From: Pycnococcus provasolii
Taxonomy: Eukaryota; Chlorophyta; Pseudoscourfieldiophyceae; Pseudoscourfieldiales; Pycnococcaceae
Length of the DNA: 64,000 bases
Direction of reading: 5' to 3'
Assembly: GCA_938743325.2 (NCBI GenBank)
Contig: OW568862.1
Coordinates: 783,501-847,500 of the forward strand
Shown here: positions 28,981 to 40,100 of the stretch, piece after piece
Layout: each line of letters opens with the position of its first letter
Position numbering within the stretch: the first letter of the stretch is position 1
Made by a program: the position numbers and the translations under genes
Notes under the pieces: model-generated
Seen by the model: the letters and a program-made list of their open reading frames with translations, nothing else
The model's database searches: none
Told to the model about the DNA's origin: nothing

Positions 28981-31137
28981 TTACAATTGACGACGGCGGC
29001 GATGCTTGAGGCGCCGGCGATATTCCTTGCCATGATACAGGCAGCGTTCTGGGCTCATTGTCGAACACAAGTTTATATAGCCGTTCACCTCGAACAATCT
29101 CAGGAGCGCGTAGAGGTAGGAAGTCGAGCCTGCCGGTCCACCATGGCCAGGATAGAATTCTCCGCCAGGAACACCGGCATTGAGCACATCCGTGAGATTT
29201 TTTCCACTCATGGCGACCGCTTCAATAAGAGATGCCAGCCGTGCGCTCGGGATGCCTTCGGCATCAACAGAAACAGTCTCGTTGTCATCTTTGGAGTAGC
29301 GCGGTTTAGGTTTATTATTTGGCTCCGACTTATCGCCTTCATCTGCCACGCTGTCGAAAGCGGGGCTCGTGAATGCCGTCGCGTCCATGTCCTCGCGAGA
29401 TAAATCAGCCGAGGGATTGCGAATGTAGTACGGGTAAAATCCGGGCAACCCCAATTGTTTCACCTTCTGGCGTTGACTGGGCGGATCAAAGCCAAAGACA
29501 TTCACCACGCGGCAGAGCTGCATCATCACCATGACGCCAACAAGAGCGGTAGGCAAACGATACAGTCCATGCACCACCCCCTTGTCTGGATTTGGGCGTG
29601 GTGCGAGAATTTCAGCGCCATTTGCTTTGCTGATGATACCAGCTTCGACCATGCGATCGAAAATGCCCTCGAAGACTATTGACACAAGCTCGATGAATTC
29701 GGTACGCAGCAGCTGCGCGCCATCGTTCGGAAAGCGTCGCTTAATGAGAGGGTATAGGTGAAATGTCTCAGGGCGCCACAGAATGGTAGCCGCATCCGAT
29801 CCTCCATCCGATCCGGGAATAAACCCACTGTTGTAGAGCATTCCACGATTCAGATTCGCGCGGCGATTGGTAAATGCTTTCTCGAAGGCGGCAAACGTGC
29901 TGCGCCGATTTAGCAGACGGATCGTCGTCCGCTTGCCGACGTGATCCTCGAAGCGTGCTGTTGGAGCTGCGTTGAAGCGCATGACAGCGGCATGCTTGTC
30001 GATGAGCGTCCCAAGCTGCGTGTGCAGGAGCCCAGCGGAGTCGCCCACCACCGCACATCGGTCCCATCGCTCGGCGACGTCCTTTGAGGTTGAGACACGC
30101 TTTCCGACAATCTGGTCATCTGCGGGCATCGAGTCGACGAGCTTGAAACGACTCGTCGAGTACTGGTTTGGCAGAAACGACAGCCAGCTCTTCATGTGCA
30201 TCCACGCCTCCGGCTTGGATGCCTTGCTGAGCACCAAGGAGTTGAAAGAGTGCTCCTTCGGGTTAAGGCTGGCGATGAGGTTGCGCGCGTTCGGGCCGAC
30301 CAAGTCCACCTTGCAGCTCGGCCCAGCCCATCCCGTGTCGCACTCGCAAACGTTGGGAGAGGTGCACTTCCCGTTGATACAACCGTGTAACGAGCACGTG
30401 GGAACGTTGCACGCGACACCTGACCAGCCTTTTGCGCAGTCGCACGTTGGGATGGGCTTTCCGCTTGAGCCCACGCTCATGCTCTGGTAGTGGCCGTGTT
30501 CGCAGCGCACTGTGCACGTTGGCCCAGTCCACCCGGCGTCGCACGCGCACTTGTTTGGCCCGGTGCACGCGCCATGGCGGCAGCTCTGAGAGCAGATAGG
30601 GTCGTCACAGAGCCGGCCGCGCCAACCGGTACGGCACTGGCACTTGTTCGGCTTCATGCACCTGCCGTGGTCGCCGCAGCTCTCGTCGCACATTGGCACC
30701 TCGCAGTCGTCGCCGCTGTAGCCCGTCTCGCAGATGCAGTCCGTCCCAGTGCTATCGGCGCTGCTGTCGTCGTTCTCGTCGGTCGTGGCTGAGGCGCCTC
30801 GTCCCGCTTTCCGCCCCGCCTTGGAGTCCGGCGCCTCCCCCTTTTTGCGGTGATCGTAGCACCACTTGTGGCCGACAAGGAAGAGGTTTCCCTTAAGTTC
30901 GTCGAGCTTTGGCGCGCCGGATCCGGCTTGCGATCCTCCCTCGTTGCCGTCTCCATCGCCGGGTGCTTCGTCGGAGTCTGTGACGTAGTCTCGCAGTGCG
31001 AGCACGAGCAGCACGGCCGCCCATAGTAGCACGAGCGTCTGTATGAGCTGGAGGCTGTTGTACCTGCGCACGACGCGTGCGGCCGCTTTCGCAATCACGG
31101 CTACGTCGATCCCGCCGCGTTGAGCCAGGAGAGCCAT
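28981..31137 (-). CDS. Type II membrane glycosyltransferase, GT29 sialyltransferase-like, with N-terminal EGF-like repeats
   Basis: 718 residues from the ATG at 31137. A short cytosolic N-terminus leads to a signal-anchor (LQLIQTLVLLWAAVLLVLAL, about 29-50). A lumenal stem holds about five EGF/tenascin-like modules (about 134-276, CxCxxGWxGxxC pattern). The GT29 catalytic domain has an L-like sialylmotif beginning RCAVVGDSAGLLHTQLG with MRFNAAPT. It also has an S-like motif containing GLYRLPTALVGVMVMMQLC and ending NVFGFDPP. In plants GT29-like enzymes are tied to pollen-tube growth and proposed to add Kdo- or Dha-like sugars; no sialic acid is established there. Golgi location is expected. 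The stop overlaps TGTAA. Confidence 0.85.
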   Translation of the reverse strand: MALLAQRGGIDVAVIAKAAARVVRRYNSLQLIQTLVLLWAAVLLVLALRDYVTDSDEAPGDGDGNEGGSQAGSGAPKLDELKGNLFLVGHKWCYDHRKKGEAPDSKAGRKAGRGASATTDENDDSSADSTGTDCICETGYSGDDCEVPMCDESCGDHGRCMKPNKCQCRTGWRGRLCDDPICSQSCRHGACTGPNKCACDAGWTGPTCTVRCEHGHYQSMSVGSSGKPIPTCDCAKGWSGVACNVPTCSLHGCINGKCTSPNVCECDTGWAGPSCKVDLVGPNARNLIASLNPKEHSFNSLVLSKASKPEAWMHMKSWLSFLPNQYSTSRFKLVDSMPADDQIVGKRVSTSKDVAERWDRCAVVGDSAGLLHTQLGTLIDKHAAVMRFNAAPTARFEDHVGKRTTIRLLNRRSTFAAFEKAFTNRRANLNRGMLYNSGFIPGSDGGSDAATILWRPETFHLYPLIKRRFPNDGAQLLRTEFIELVSIVFEGIFDRMVEAGIISKANGAEILAPRPNPDKGVVHGLYRLPTALVGVMVMMQLCRVVNVFGFDPPSQRQKVKQLGLPGFYPYYIRNPSADLSREDMDATAFTSPAFDSVADEGDKSEPNNKPKPRYSKDDNETVSVDAEGIPSARLASLIEAVAMSGKNLTDVLNAGVPGGEFYPGHGGPAGSTSYLYALLRLFEVNGYINLCSTMSPERCLYHGKEYRRRLKHRRRRQL

Positions 31138-31576
31138 CGAGCACCACAGAACAATGCGATCGGGAATGAGCTCGGGAAGGAGATGGGGAGGGAGGAGGGA
31201 GGGGGAGGCCACTCCCTAAACAATGGGCCTGGCGTGTACACCAACCACCTCGGGACAGGTCGTCGGGACCCTCCTGGACCTCCCCAGTGCACTCTCTTGA
31301 TCTACCTTAAAATTGCTCGTTGGTTTTTTTTAGTACTAAAAACTGGTTTCCACCGGCTGCTGTTTCTTGCAGGTCGCACGCAGTTGGGATCCAAGGCGAG
31401 TTGGACCCAACTCCCAACCACGGACTCGTCAAGGCCCCCGGGGTCGACTTTGGTCGCAGGTGCAAGGCGGACCCGTTACAGGCAGACAGGTGAACTTACA
31501 TAACCTCTGGCAGTCTGGAAGAAGAGGTTGCGCAACTCGCCCTTTTTTTAAAAAAAAAACACTTTATATTTGCTGT
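31138..31576. other. Divergent intergenic region, GT29 / PKA regulatory subunit
   Basis: No gene is supported. It contains a purine-rich G/A tract at about 31180-31208, TTAGTACTAAA at 31330-31340, a splice-acceptor-like TTTCTTGCAG ending at 31372, and a T/A homopolymer pair at about 31541-31560 just before the PKA-R start. Confidence 0.55.
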
Positions 31577-32590
31577 ATGATGGAGGCGGATACCGTGGAG
31601 TTCCAGTGGGAAGATGACTCAGATGGTGATGACGACGACGGGGGAGTTGGAGATGTCGTGCCTGACCTCCCGAACGAAGACGTGCTTCGCAAGATAAACT
31701 TCGGGCCGCCCTCACCCTCTCGACTTCGCAAACAGCGAAAAAGCGTGTCCGCTGAGTGCCTCTCGCCAGCAGACACCGCGATGGTCGCGCGCGTGATTCA
31801 CGACAAGTCAGAAGTGGCAAAGGAGAGCATTCGTGCCAAACTTTCAGCGAACATACTCTTCAGCGCCCTCGACGAAGACCAGCGAAATGTTGTCGTCAAT
31901 GCGGTGGAGATGGTGCCGTTCGACGCAGGAACGGACATCATCGTGCAAGGCGACACCGTTGCGAACACGTTCTACATTCTGGAGAGCGGCGAGGCGAAGG
32001 CGGTGGTGAACGGAAGCGTGGTGAAGGAGTACACAGCAGGTGGCGCTTTCGGCGAACTTGCACTTCTGTACAATGCCCCACGTGCGGCAACGGTGACGGC
32101 GACGACGAACGTGACTTGCTGGGCGCTGGGACGCGACACGTTCCGCTCCACGGTGATTCAGAGCATGCACGAGAAGCGTGAGGCGCATCAGAAGTTTCTC
32201 GCGGACGTCCCACTGTTGTCCAGCTTGGCAGCCGACGAGCGTGCTGCCATCGCAGACGTGCTCACGCAGTGCACCTACGAAGCTGGCGAGGAGATCATCC
32301 GAGAGGGTGATGCTGGCAGCGAGTTCTACCTCCTCGAGGATGGAACGGCTTGCAGCACTAGCACGCTCAACGCGACGACGCTCGACTACAAGCGCGGAGA
32401 CTACTTCGGCGAGCTCGCACTTCTTCACAACGAGACGCGCAAGGCGACCGTAACGGCAAAGAGCCGTGTCAAGGTTTTGAGCATCGACATGGATGCCTTC
32501 ACCCGCTTGCTTGGGAACCTGCAGCACATCTTGAAACGCAACGAGGAGCAATACGGCCAGCTTGCGCGCGATGGCATCATCGTAGCTTGA
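31577..32590 (+). CDS. cAMP-dependent protein kinase regulatory subunit without a dimerization domain
   Basis: Inhibits the PKA catalytic subunit until cAMP binds. 337 residues from the first of two tandem ATGs at 31577. The N-terminus is acidic (DDSDGDDDDGG) and has no RIIa docking/dimerization helices. The inhibitor site is RKQRKSVSAE, the usual basic-basic-Ser-Val pattern with a phosphorylatable Ser. Two cyclic-nucleotide-binding domains follow, each with a complete phosphate-binding cassette: FGELALLYNAPRAATV and FGELALLHNETRKATV, with the essential Glu and Arg. Without a D/D domain it should be monomeric and unable to bind AKAPs by the classical mode. cGMP is an alternative ligand. Confidence 0.9.
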   Translation: MMEADTVEFQWEDDSDGDDDDGGVGDVVPDLPNEDVLRKINFGPPSPSRLRKQRKSVSAECLSPADTAMVARVIHDKSEVAKESIRAKLSANILFSALDEDQRNVVVNAVEMVPFDAGTDIIVQGDTVANTFYILESGEAKAVVNGSVVKEYTAGGAFGELALLYNAPRAATVTATTNVTCWALGRDTFRSTVIQSMHEKREAHQKFLADVPLLSSLAADERAAIADVLTQCTYEAGEEIIREGDAGSEFYLLEDGTACSTSTLNATTLDYKRGDYFGELALLHNETRKATVTAKSRVKVLSIDMDAFTRLLGNLQHILKRNEEQYGQLARDGIIVA

Positions 32591-32719
32591 GCTCGTCATA
32601 AACTATAAGGACGCCAATCAATTTTGTTAGACGTAAATACTCAAATATTTTCTATAAAGTTTTGAGCATAGTATTACTTATTACTGTTACTATATCATAC
32701 AACAAGTGCGCGCATCCTT

Positions 32720-33733
32720 TCAGGCGTCTGGCAGGAGCTCCATACCCTTAGGATCGAGGTCCCAGAAGCCTGGCGGATCGGCCGGAGCCTCGTAGCGCGC
32801 TCGGTGCCGTGACGTATCTTGCAGGCGTGGTATTTTCTTTTGCGAGACATCGCATTTGCAGACGGTTGCCATATCCAATCCCGCGACTGCGTAGAATTTC
32901 GAGCACGCTGCGCACTCAAAAGCCGGAAGGGCAGCGCGTGCCTTGCCGCGTACCACCGTGTTGAATTTCGTCGGTGCAAGCGCAGGTCGAGCGGCACGCG
33001 GCGGTGATGACCCGCCGCCCGCAAGTGCAGGTCGAGCGGCACGCGGCGGCGATGACCCGCCGCCCGCAAGCGCAGGTCGAGCGGCACGCGGCGGCGATGA
33101 CCCGCCGCCCGCGGCCTTGGGTGGCCACTGCGGGGGCGACGTGCGACGCCTCTTTGGCCAAAGACTTAGCCCTGAGACTTGCTCGGCTGTGCGAGGAGGG
33201 CTTCGTTTGTTCTCAGCCGGTGCAGGCGTCTGCGTGGCGAGCACGACGTCCGCCTCAGGTTGCTTTTTCTCATCTGCGACAGCCGTCATCTCTGGCGGGG
33301 AAATTGACCGTGGTCGCGCGCGTTGAGGCGAGTCAGGCTTGGTCCTTTGCGTGGTTTTCATCTTCGCCTCCTCTCGTTCGTTGGTCGCCGCCACGGGCGT
33401 CGTCTTTGGCGACTCCGATGGTTGAGGCGTCGACTGCGACGGCAGTTTCGCGCATGCTGCCTTGTACATTTGCCGCATCAGGCCACTGCATGCCTTTCTG
33501 GCTTCCGCGAGTTCCTTTCTGTTTTGACGAGCGACTTCCTTCCATTTTCTCGCATCTAGAATGTGCTGTTCGTTTTCTTTCTCTTTCTCCTGTAGGTCGT
33601 GTTCGAGCGTGGCAACGCGTGTTTCCAGCGCAACTACGCTTTCACGAAGTTGCGTATGCAAAGCCACTAATGAAGAAATGTGCTCAGAGAACAAAGATGC
33701 CGACCCTGACCTTAATCCTGACGACGACGCCAT
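32720..33733 (-). CDS. COM1: DNA end-resection factor of the CtIP/Com1/Sae2 family
   Basis: Promotes Mre11-dependent processing of DNA double-strand ends. 337 residues from the ATG at 33733 (MASSSGLRSG). The longer open frame to 34120 runs through the TTAGGG array and is read as 5' sequence. About residues 15-100 form a coiled coil suited to oligomerization, followed by a disordered Ser/Pro/Lys linker with many S/T-P sites. Three perfect-looking 15-residue repeats (GGGSSPPRAARPALA) come next. The family-defining C-terminus has FNTVVRGKARAALPAFEC, CAAC, then SRHRARYEAPADPPGFWDLD; the RHR plus 'PPGFW' element is diagnostic. It is convergent with PKA-R (129 bp). Confidence 0.88.
   Translation of the reverse strand: MASSSGLRSGSASLFSEHISSLVALHTQLRESVVALETRVATLEHDLQEKEKENEQHILDARKWKEVARQNRKELAEARKACSGLMRQMYKAACAKLPSQSTPQPSESPKTTPVAATNEREEAKMKTTQRTKPDSPQRARPRSISPPEMTAVADEKKQPEADVVLATQTPAPAENKRSPPRTAEQVSGLSLWPKRRRTSPPQWPPKAAGGGSSPPRAARPALAGGGSSPPRAARPALAGGGSSPPRAARPALAPTKFNTVVRGKARAALPAFECAACSKFYAVAGLDMATVCKCDVSQKKIPRLQDTSRHRARYEAPADPPGFWDLDPKGMELLPDA
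32976..33111 (-). repeat. 45-bp minisatellite, three copies, inside the CtIP/Com1 gene
   Basis: The unit GCAGGTCGAGCGGCACGCGG plus 25 more bases repeats three times, nearly identical, and encodes GGGSSPPRAARPALA on the minus strand. It is a whole-codon repeat, so copy number can change without breaking the frame. Confidence 0.9.
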
Positions 33734-34132
33734 GGAGCGAGCACGTGAGCAGCGAGCACGTGCCTCTAGAGCAGAAGCAGAAAAAAAATAAAAAATGACC
33801 GACAGACGGGAAAGAAAAATAACAAAACGAAAAGGGGGCGGGAGAAGGAGAAGCAAACAAAGCCTGCTTTGCTTGGAGGCAAGCAAAGCAGGGCAGGAGG
33901 AAAGGAAAGTCCTCCAATCCATTAGGGTTAGGGTTAGGGTTAGGGTTAGGGTTAGGGTTACAGCTCCTCCTCCCCCAGTACCACTAAGTAGGATTTCCAG
34001 TAGGAACTCGGTTTTTGGGGGTTGGTTCCTCGGCAGTACTGGTGTTTGTTGTGCCCAGCCCAGCAGCCAGCCCATTCCGATCCGATCGTGGTCCACCTTC
34101 GAAGGCCCTCCATCGCGCACAAGGTTCGAAAG
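33734..34132. other. Divergent intergenic region holding a telomere-like array
   Basis: No separate gene is supported. It lies between the CtIP/Com1 start and the giant macroglobulin-like gene. An A/G-rich stretch (33781-33860), a near-repeat of AAGCAAAGCCTGCTTTGC and AGGCAAGCAAAGCAGG (33852-33895) and the TTAGGG array (33922-33960) are the notable features. Confidence 0.6.
33922..33960 (+). repeat. Perfect telomere-like array, 6.5 copies of TTAGGG
   Basis: 39 bp of uninterrupted TTAGGG, 172 bp upstream of the ATG at 34133 and on that gene's sense strand. It is 188 bp upstream of the divergent CtIP/Com1 ATG. Confidence 0.95.
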
Positions 34133-37100
34133 ATGGCGTCCATGGCTGCTTCACGGATGAGAACTTCTTCAAGGAGGTCTTCTTTCCTGTGGGTGCGGTC
34201 CGTGCTTATTGTCCTCGTGTATTGCTTTTTTGTGTCTCTTAGTCCTTTTCCTATCAAGCTTGTCTCCGCGAAAAAGAAAAAATCAGGGGGAGTGCGATTC
34301 CACGACCCCGCATACGCACTCGGATACTCGCACGTCAACGACGCGAGAGCCGCTGCCAAAATACGAGAAGTCTATGACGCGGAGGCCAAGACAAAAGAAG
34401 GCAAGTGGATGCCTGACACGACGCCGGACGCTCTGCACACCTTCGGAGATGCAAGGCCGCCTTACCCGCCAACAGCGCCGTCCATCAACGAGTGGGCAAA
34501 GCAGTACGAGGCGTCAGGCACGCGATCGCAGGTGATGGCTGAGGCCGAGGCACTGGCGACGAAGCTGGCACAGGAAAACGCTGATAAGGTGCTGGAGGTT
34601 ACGACGGTCACACCAACGCCCATACTCAGGCAGGGAGCGGTTGGCCACGCGAAGATATCCGTGCTGCGAGGACGCACGCCCGTCGTTGTGTACTTCAACT
34701 CTGACGTCGTGGATCCAGTCACGTTTGACAGAAGTCGAGGTGACTATCCTTTGCCATTCACTTGGACGACAGAGATCAAGGCGCGCGCGTGGTACCCGTC
34801 GCCGCGCGTGATTCGCCTGGACCCGCTCGTGCCGTGGCCACCGCACACTGAACTGCAGCTCGTGTGGGATCAGGGATTCATCACCTTCGACGGCCGACCG
34901 ATAGGCGGGAGAACTGGCCACTTCTTGCCAATAACGTATGTCACCGCGGACCTCGAAATTTCAATCAATGGCATACACAATCCACCACTCGAGGCATCGA
35001 CGGCCGGTTCGTGGGATCCAACGCTGTGGCACTCGCAAGGGTACGTGTACAAGCCACGACTGAACGAACATAGCGCAGACGGTGTTGGTGGCATCAAAGA
35101 CACGCTGGACAGCCGGGAGCGTGACTTTGACATGCATCCAACGCCGGTAGAGTTCCCACCCGGAAGTATGCTCGAGCTGCACTTCACGCAGCCGGTGAGT
35201 GTGCGCATGGTGGGGAAGAATGCCAAGGTGGACTGCAAATCTGCAATGGGCGAGGGCTGCACAAAGTACCGTGACCCGCGCAAGTCTAATTCGCGCGACC
35301 CATGGGACACGAGCACCAAATTGTATGGGAAAGCTCTGCGAGATGCCGCTAAAATCTCGCCCCCGCCACCACCGCCGCCGAAGCCGTTTCACTCCGACAT
35401 GCGAAGCAAGCAGCACATTCTGCCAGAAGGCGAGCTCGAAAAAGTAGTCGAGCAAACGGAGGCTCTGAACGCGAAGATGGAATTGAGCAGTTCTGACGAC
35501 GGCACGGCTCCTGATCTGCCCGGCAGTGCTGGTGGCGATCGTCGTCTTCGTCGCCGTCGCCGTCTTCATCTGAATGACGAAGGCGAGAGCATCAGAGATG
35601 GTGGTGAAACGCCAGCACGCCGTCGTCCCCCAACGGCGGAGGAGATTGAGGATGCGGAAAGGGAGGAGCAAGCCAAGTCTGATGCAGCGGAGGTCGAAGA
35701 GCGCATCAGTGAGGGAAGGGTACCCGGCCGACCAGACTGGAAGGAAGTGAGTTGCGACGAGGGTGATGTTGCCTGTGCAGGACACGATCACTACTACGTG
35801 CACAAGAGTGGCAAAACCTTCTGGGGCTTGCCGCCCATGATGCCACCAACGCAGTCGCCACCTCCCATGCCGCCTGCGCCACCACCTCTTCCCACAAATC
35901 CGCCAAATCCGCCGCCGAGCCCGCCGCCAACGCCTCCACCGTCGCCGTCGCAGCCGCCTCCGGAGCCGACGCCTTGGCAGCTCCCTGAGCCGCAGGTGCG
36001 CGTACTTCCGTGCGCCGGCAACATGCGCAAGCGACCGCTTGATCCGCTCACCGGGGAGGACCTCACGAAGATCATCCATGACCATGACAGCGGGCACGAC
36101 CTGACCCGGTGCATTCTCGTGAAGGTTATGTGGCTTAAGCCTGAGGGTCTTGAGGATGGAATTGACTCGCTGTACGTCTTCGAACTTCCCAAAGATCTTG
36201 TTTACGCCCCGAACGGAGGACTGCTCGATAGGCCATATCGATTGTTGCTAGCGGGTGTGCAGCCCTTCCGACCGGGACTTCTTGACGCCTTTGGCGACGG
36301 CAACGATCGCATCCCCATTGTGAACACAAGCCGTTTGGATGTGCACCTCCCCCACGGCATCTACCTTGGCCAAGCTCACGATGATGCGACAGCAGTAAGC
36401 GTCACGCAGCTCAAGGCAAGCATTGACGATTTCATCGAAAAGATTAGGCGGCAGACATACATCGTCATGATTCCCGAGGGTCAAGAGTTGGTTCGCTCAC
36501 TAAACACCACGGATGAGGCGCTGAAGAAACTGGAATTTAAATGTCCTCCGCTCGAAGAGAAGAATTACGAAAGCGAGCAGGAGAGGAAGGCACTCGAGCT
36601 TCACGAATTCTTGAATGAGCAACACATCTTCGCCACAGCCGGCGCCATGGATGAGTCGTGCCGCAGTCTGCGCTACAAATTTTCAGAAAGCCCGCTGTTT
36701 CCATACGCTCGTCGCCTGCAGGTGAACTTTACTATTTCCATGCCATCGCCGACAACGTTGCGTTTCCACCTGAACCCGAACGAGATTGTCACAGGTGCTC
36801 TGTACTACATGAACATAACCGGCTGCGCGGGTGAAAGAGACGACTGCCCGCGTGATGGCGTGGATCAGCCTCTTATCGGTGCTGATACCTTATTTCGAAT
36901 GGCTGCTCGCCGTGGGTGGTTCTCACCACCATCCTCCCTCCTGACATATTCGCCGAGCGAAGCGGAGCACTTCGACTCACAGCGCCTCGAAGTCGCCGGA
37001 TTAGCTATGGGCAAGAATCTCACCGCTGACGGTGGGCACGGCAGGATTGTCAAGGACGATACACCGGTGATTACCGCTAAAGAACAATTGACTGGGGACG

Positions 37101-40100
37101 AGGGATACGAGACTGTCAATCCGAATCGCACCGTGCGACTCGTCAGTATGCCGCTTCATTTGAGCGCAACGCTGTTTCCGTCGAATCTTCTTCCAATACC
37201 TAAGGTTGAAAATCTGAAGCACACCGTCGTAAACCCATGGAAGGAGCCAGGATACAGTCGAAAACGTCAAGTGGAAGCTCCGCTGCGACCTGCCGCATTC
37301 CAAGAGATTCCCGAGGTCACGGCATACGCGGATCTGCAGAGCCGAGCGAGCCCGATCTCCATTCGAGTGAAGGACATACCCAAGGGACATGTTCTCGGGT
37401 GGCGAGGCTGCTGCCATGGCCATGCTTTTGGTTTTAATCATTCGATTGCGTTGAGCAACTTCGCCTTTGGCTATGTGCTTGCAACTGAGGTGAGCCTGTA
37501 CGTTTTTGCATCTACAATGGCAAAGACGTTGGTTGTGTGCGCACGAGACCATGTCACGAACTCGCCAATTCCTGGAATGCGCATTCGGGTCTCTGCTTCC
37601 GCCCGGTCGGAGCAAATCTCGGCGAAAGAATATGATTTACAGCACAGCAGCAACGGCGCGTGGAACCTTTTTACGGATAAGACCGGATGCACGCGCATGA
37701 AATCATATGCTCCTCAGGTCAGTGGAGGTGTGATGGTGTCCGCAGTCGATGCCAATGACGACGGGGAGGATGGTGCACGGAGGATATCTCCCGCCATTCT
37801 TCCCGTGGTTCCTCGTTCACGCATCAATGAGAAAACGAAAGTTGACGAGGTGATCAAGAGTGCCAGAGACACCGTGGCTGTTGTATTCGCCAACTCGAAC
37901 GAATTTTGGACGGGTGATACCGTGGTGCTTATGGGATGGATTCGATGGCGAGCACGTAATCTTCTGCATGCGGGGCAGAAGGGTCTGCTGCTGTCCACGC
38001 CGACGAATCGCGCTTTTGACTTTAGGAAGGGGTCCGGAGGCTATAAGAAAGAGGTGTCAGCTGCGGAAAGCGAGATTCCAGAATATACGCTGGAGTGGCA
38101 TGGTGATTTGTTTGGTGGCGGCTTGGGTGAGCCTGTCCATGGATGGGGTCCGTGGGGCACTTCAGAGCTGCCCGGTATCAAAAGCCAAAATGGAGTGTTG
38201 GGTTTCGACTCGCACCGCATGCGCATCACGCTGACAGGCTCGGACTGGATGGACTCGCATGGCTTTTTCTCTGTGAAGATTCCGGTGCTCTACAATGTTT
38301 CACACGGATACCACACGGTGTGCGTCGTGGAGCGTCATCCAAATCGACAACCAGTCTCGAACTTTGCGTACCATGCAAATGCAACCACCTTGGCATGCGC
38401 GGAGTTCTTTGTCGATGGCAAATTTCAACCATCTGCCAATGATCAGCAAGAAGATTCCAGTGGCCCCTCCTCCCCTGGCGTGCGGCGCAACCTTCGTTCT
38501 GAGTCACGTGACGTCGAATCGAAGGAGCGTCACAAAGGAAATGTTGATCGGTCTTCAGCTAAATCGCACGTTGAGATTCTCACATCCAAGAAAAAGCCGT
38601 TTGCTGGGACAGCCCTTCACGTCTCTCTTCGTCCAATCGACGCAATGTCTGAGGAAGTCTTGCTTGATCCCACGCACAGTGCCACGTCGTCGAGGCGCCG
38701 ATTGCTTGCGACGAAGGATGAAGAGTTCGTCGTGAAACTATATCGAATTGGCTCGATTGATGAAAGTGTTGAATCCTTCCGGGAATCTCTGCCAAGCTTT
38801 TCTGGTGGCGACAGCTTATCTGCGTCTCACGTGCATGTTCTATCGTCTCTTCACAAGTACCGCAGCGAGCGACTCGCGATTGAAAGCAATCGTCTGCTTC
38901 TTTCGTCTTGCAACGTGTTGGTTACTCATCAGCGAAGCATGGTGGAAGCCGGCCTACGCCTTTCGTCCGCATCTCGTTGGTGTAGATTCAAGGTGCCCCT
39001 CACGGCTCGTGGGGTGGAAATTGTGGCATGTCCAACCGCAACACCCGACGATCCGGAGACTTGCGAGAAGCTCAGGATAGTGACGGCTAGTCTCGATAAG
39101 TCTGGGCGACATCTTGCCACGAGCGACGACACACTTGCAAGTGCATGCAACTCAAATCACAGTGACACCTGTGAGGGCCCGCCGTTGCGCTGGGCGCTAG
39201 AAGACGAGTATCAGCCGGTTGGTTCGGAAGCGCGACTTCATGGCGAGAAGGCTGACGAATTACCATGCATTCACGACGACATTTTCCGCGGTAATTTTGT
39301 CGACGGAGACTGCACACGCACACGAGCAACGGATGCGTCAAGTCTTGGATTCACGACAGATTTTGAGCACGGAACGGCTGAGGAGTATATGTTGAACATG
39401 GACAAGCGTCAGTACCGACTTGGTGACAAGGCTCTGCTTTTCTATTCCGTACCGGACCACTGGGCTCCCCCTCATGGTGCAGCAGTTGAAAAGAGTGACG
39501 ATGTGCGTGTCATGGCACACCTCGTGGGAACGGAGGGTATTTCTAAGACGTATCATGCTCGCGTCGGCTCAGACCCGAACACGCTCCGGCATCTAGAAGT
39601 GGACGTAGACGAAGTGGTTTGTCGCTTTGGCTGCACCGCGCACGTCACCCTGCAACGTGCGTCTGCGCCATCTGTCACGCTAGCCGCTCGCATTTCTGTG
39701 CTGTGGCGCGAGCCGCTCAAGGCTGAGGTCAAAGTAACGGAGTCTATGGATGATGTCGACGCGGAGATCCTGCGCGCAATGCCGACGGGACACGTAGACG
39801 TGGTGGAAGCTGGCGGAGATTTGGACATTTCGCTCTCTGTTCGCAAGTACACTGGGGAGGCGGCTGAGCTCGCAGAGTTGCACGATCTGCATGGGGAGCC
39901 CCAAAGCGGCACTGCCACGGTGATTGTGGACCTCGTTCCCAAGCGCGGCGCTCCCACGGCGATGGCGAATCCGTTCTGGCCGTTCTACGTGAGTCATGCA
40001 AGCAAGAGCATTGATGTGGCAACGCGTGACACAGCGTTCTCTCGTGTGTCCGCCGCAGCTCAGCGGCGGTGGATTACAGAGAGTGTGGCGCGATCCGCGG

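Noticed and set aside
32976-33111. CRISPR-like repeat array
   Set aside because: Three head-to-tail 45-bp units with no spacers, in frame within a eukaryotic gene: a coding minisatellite.
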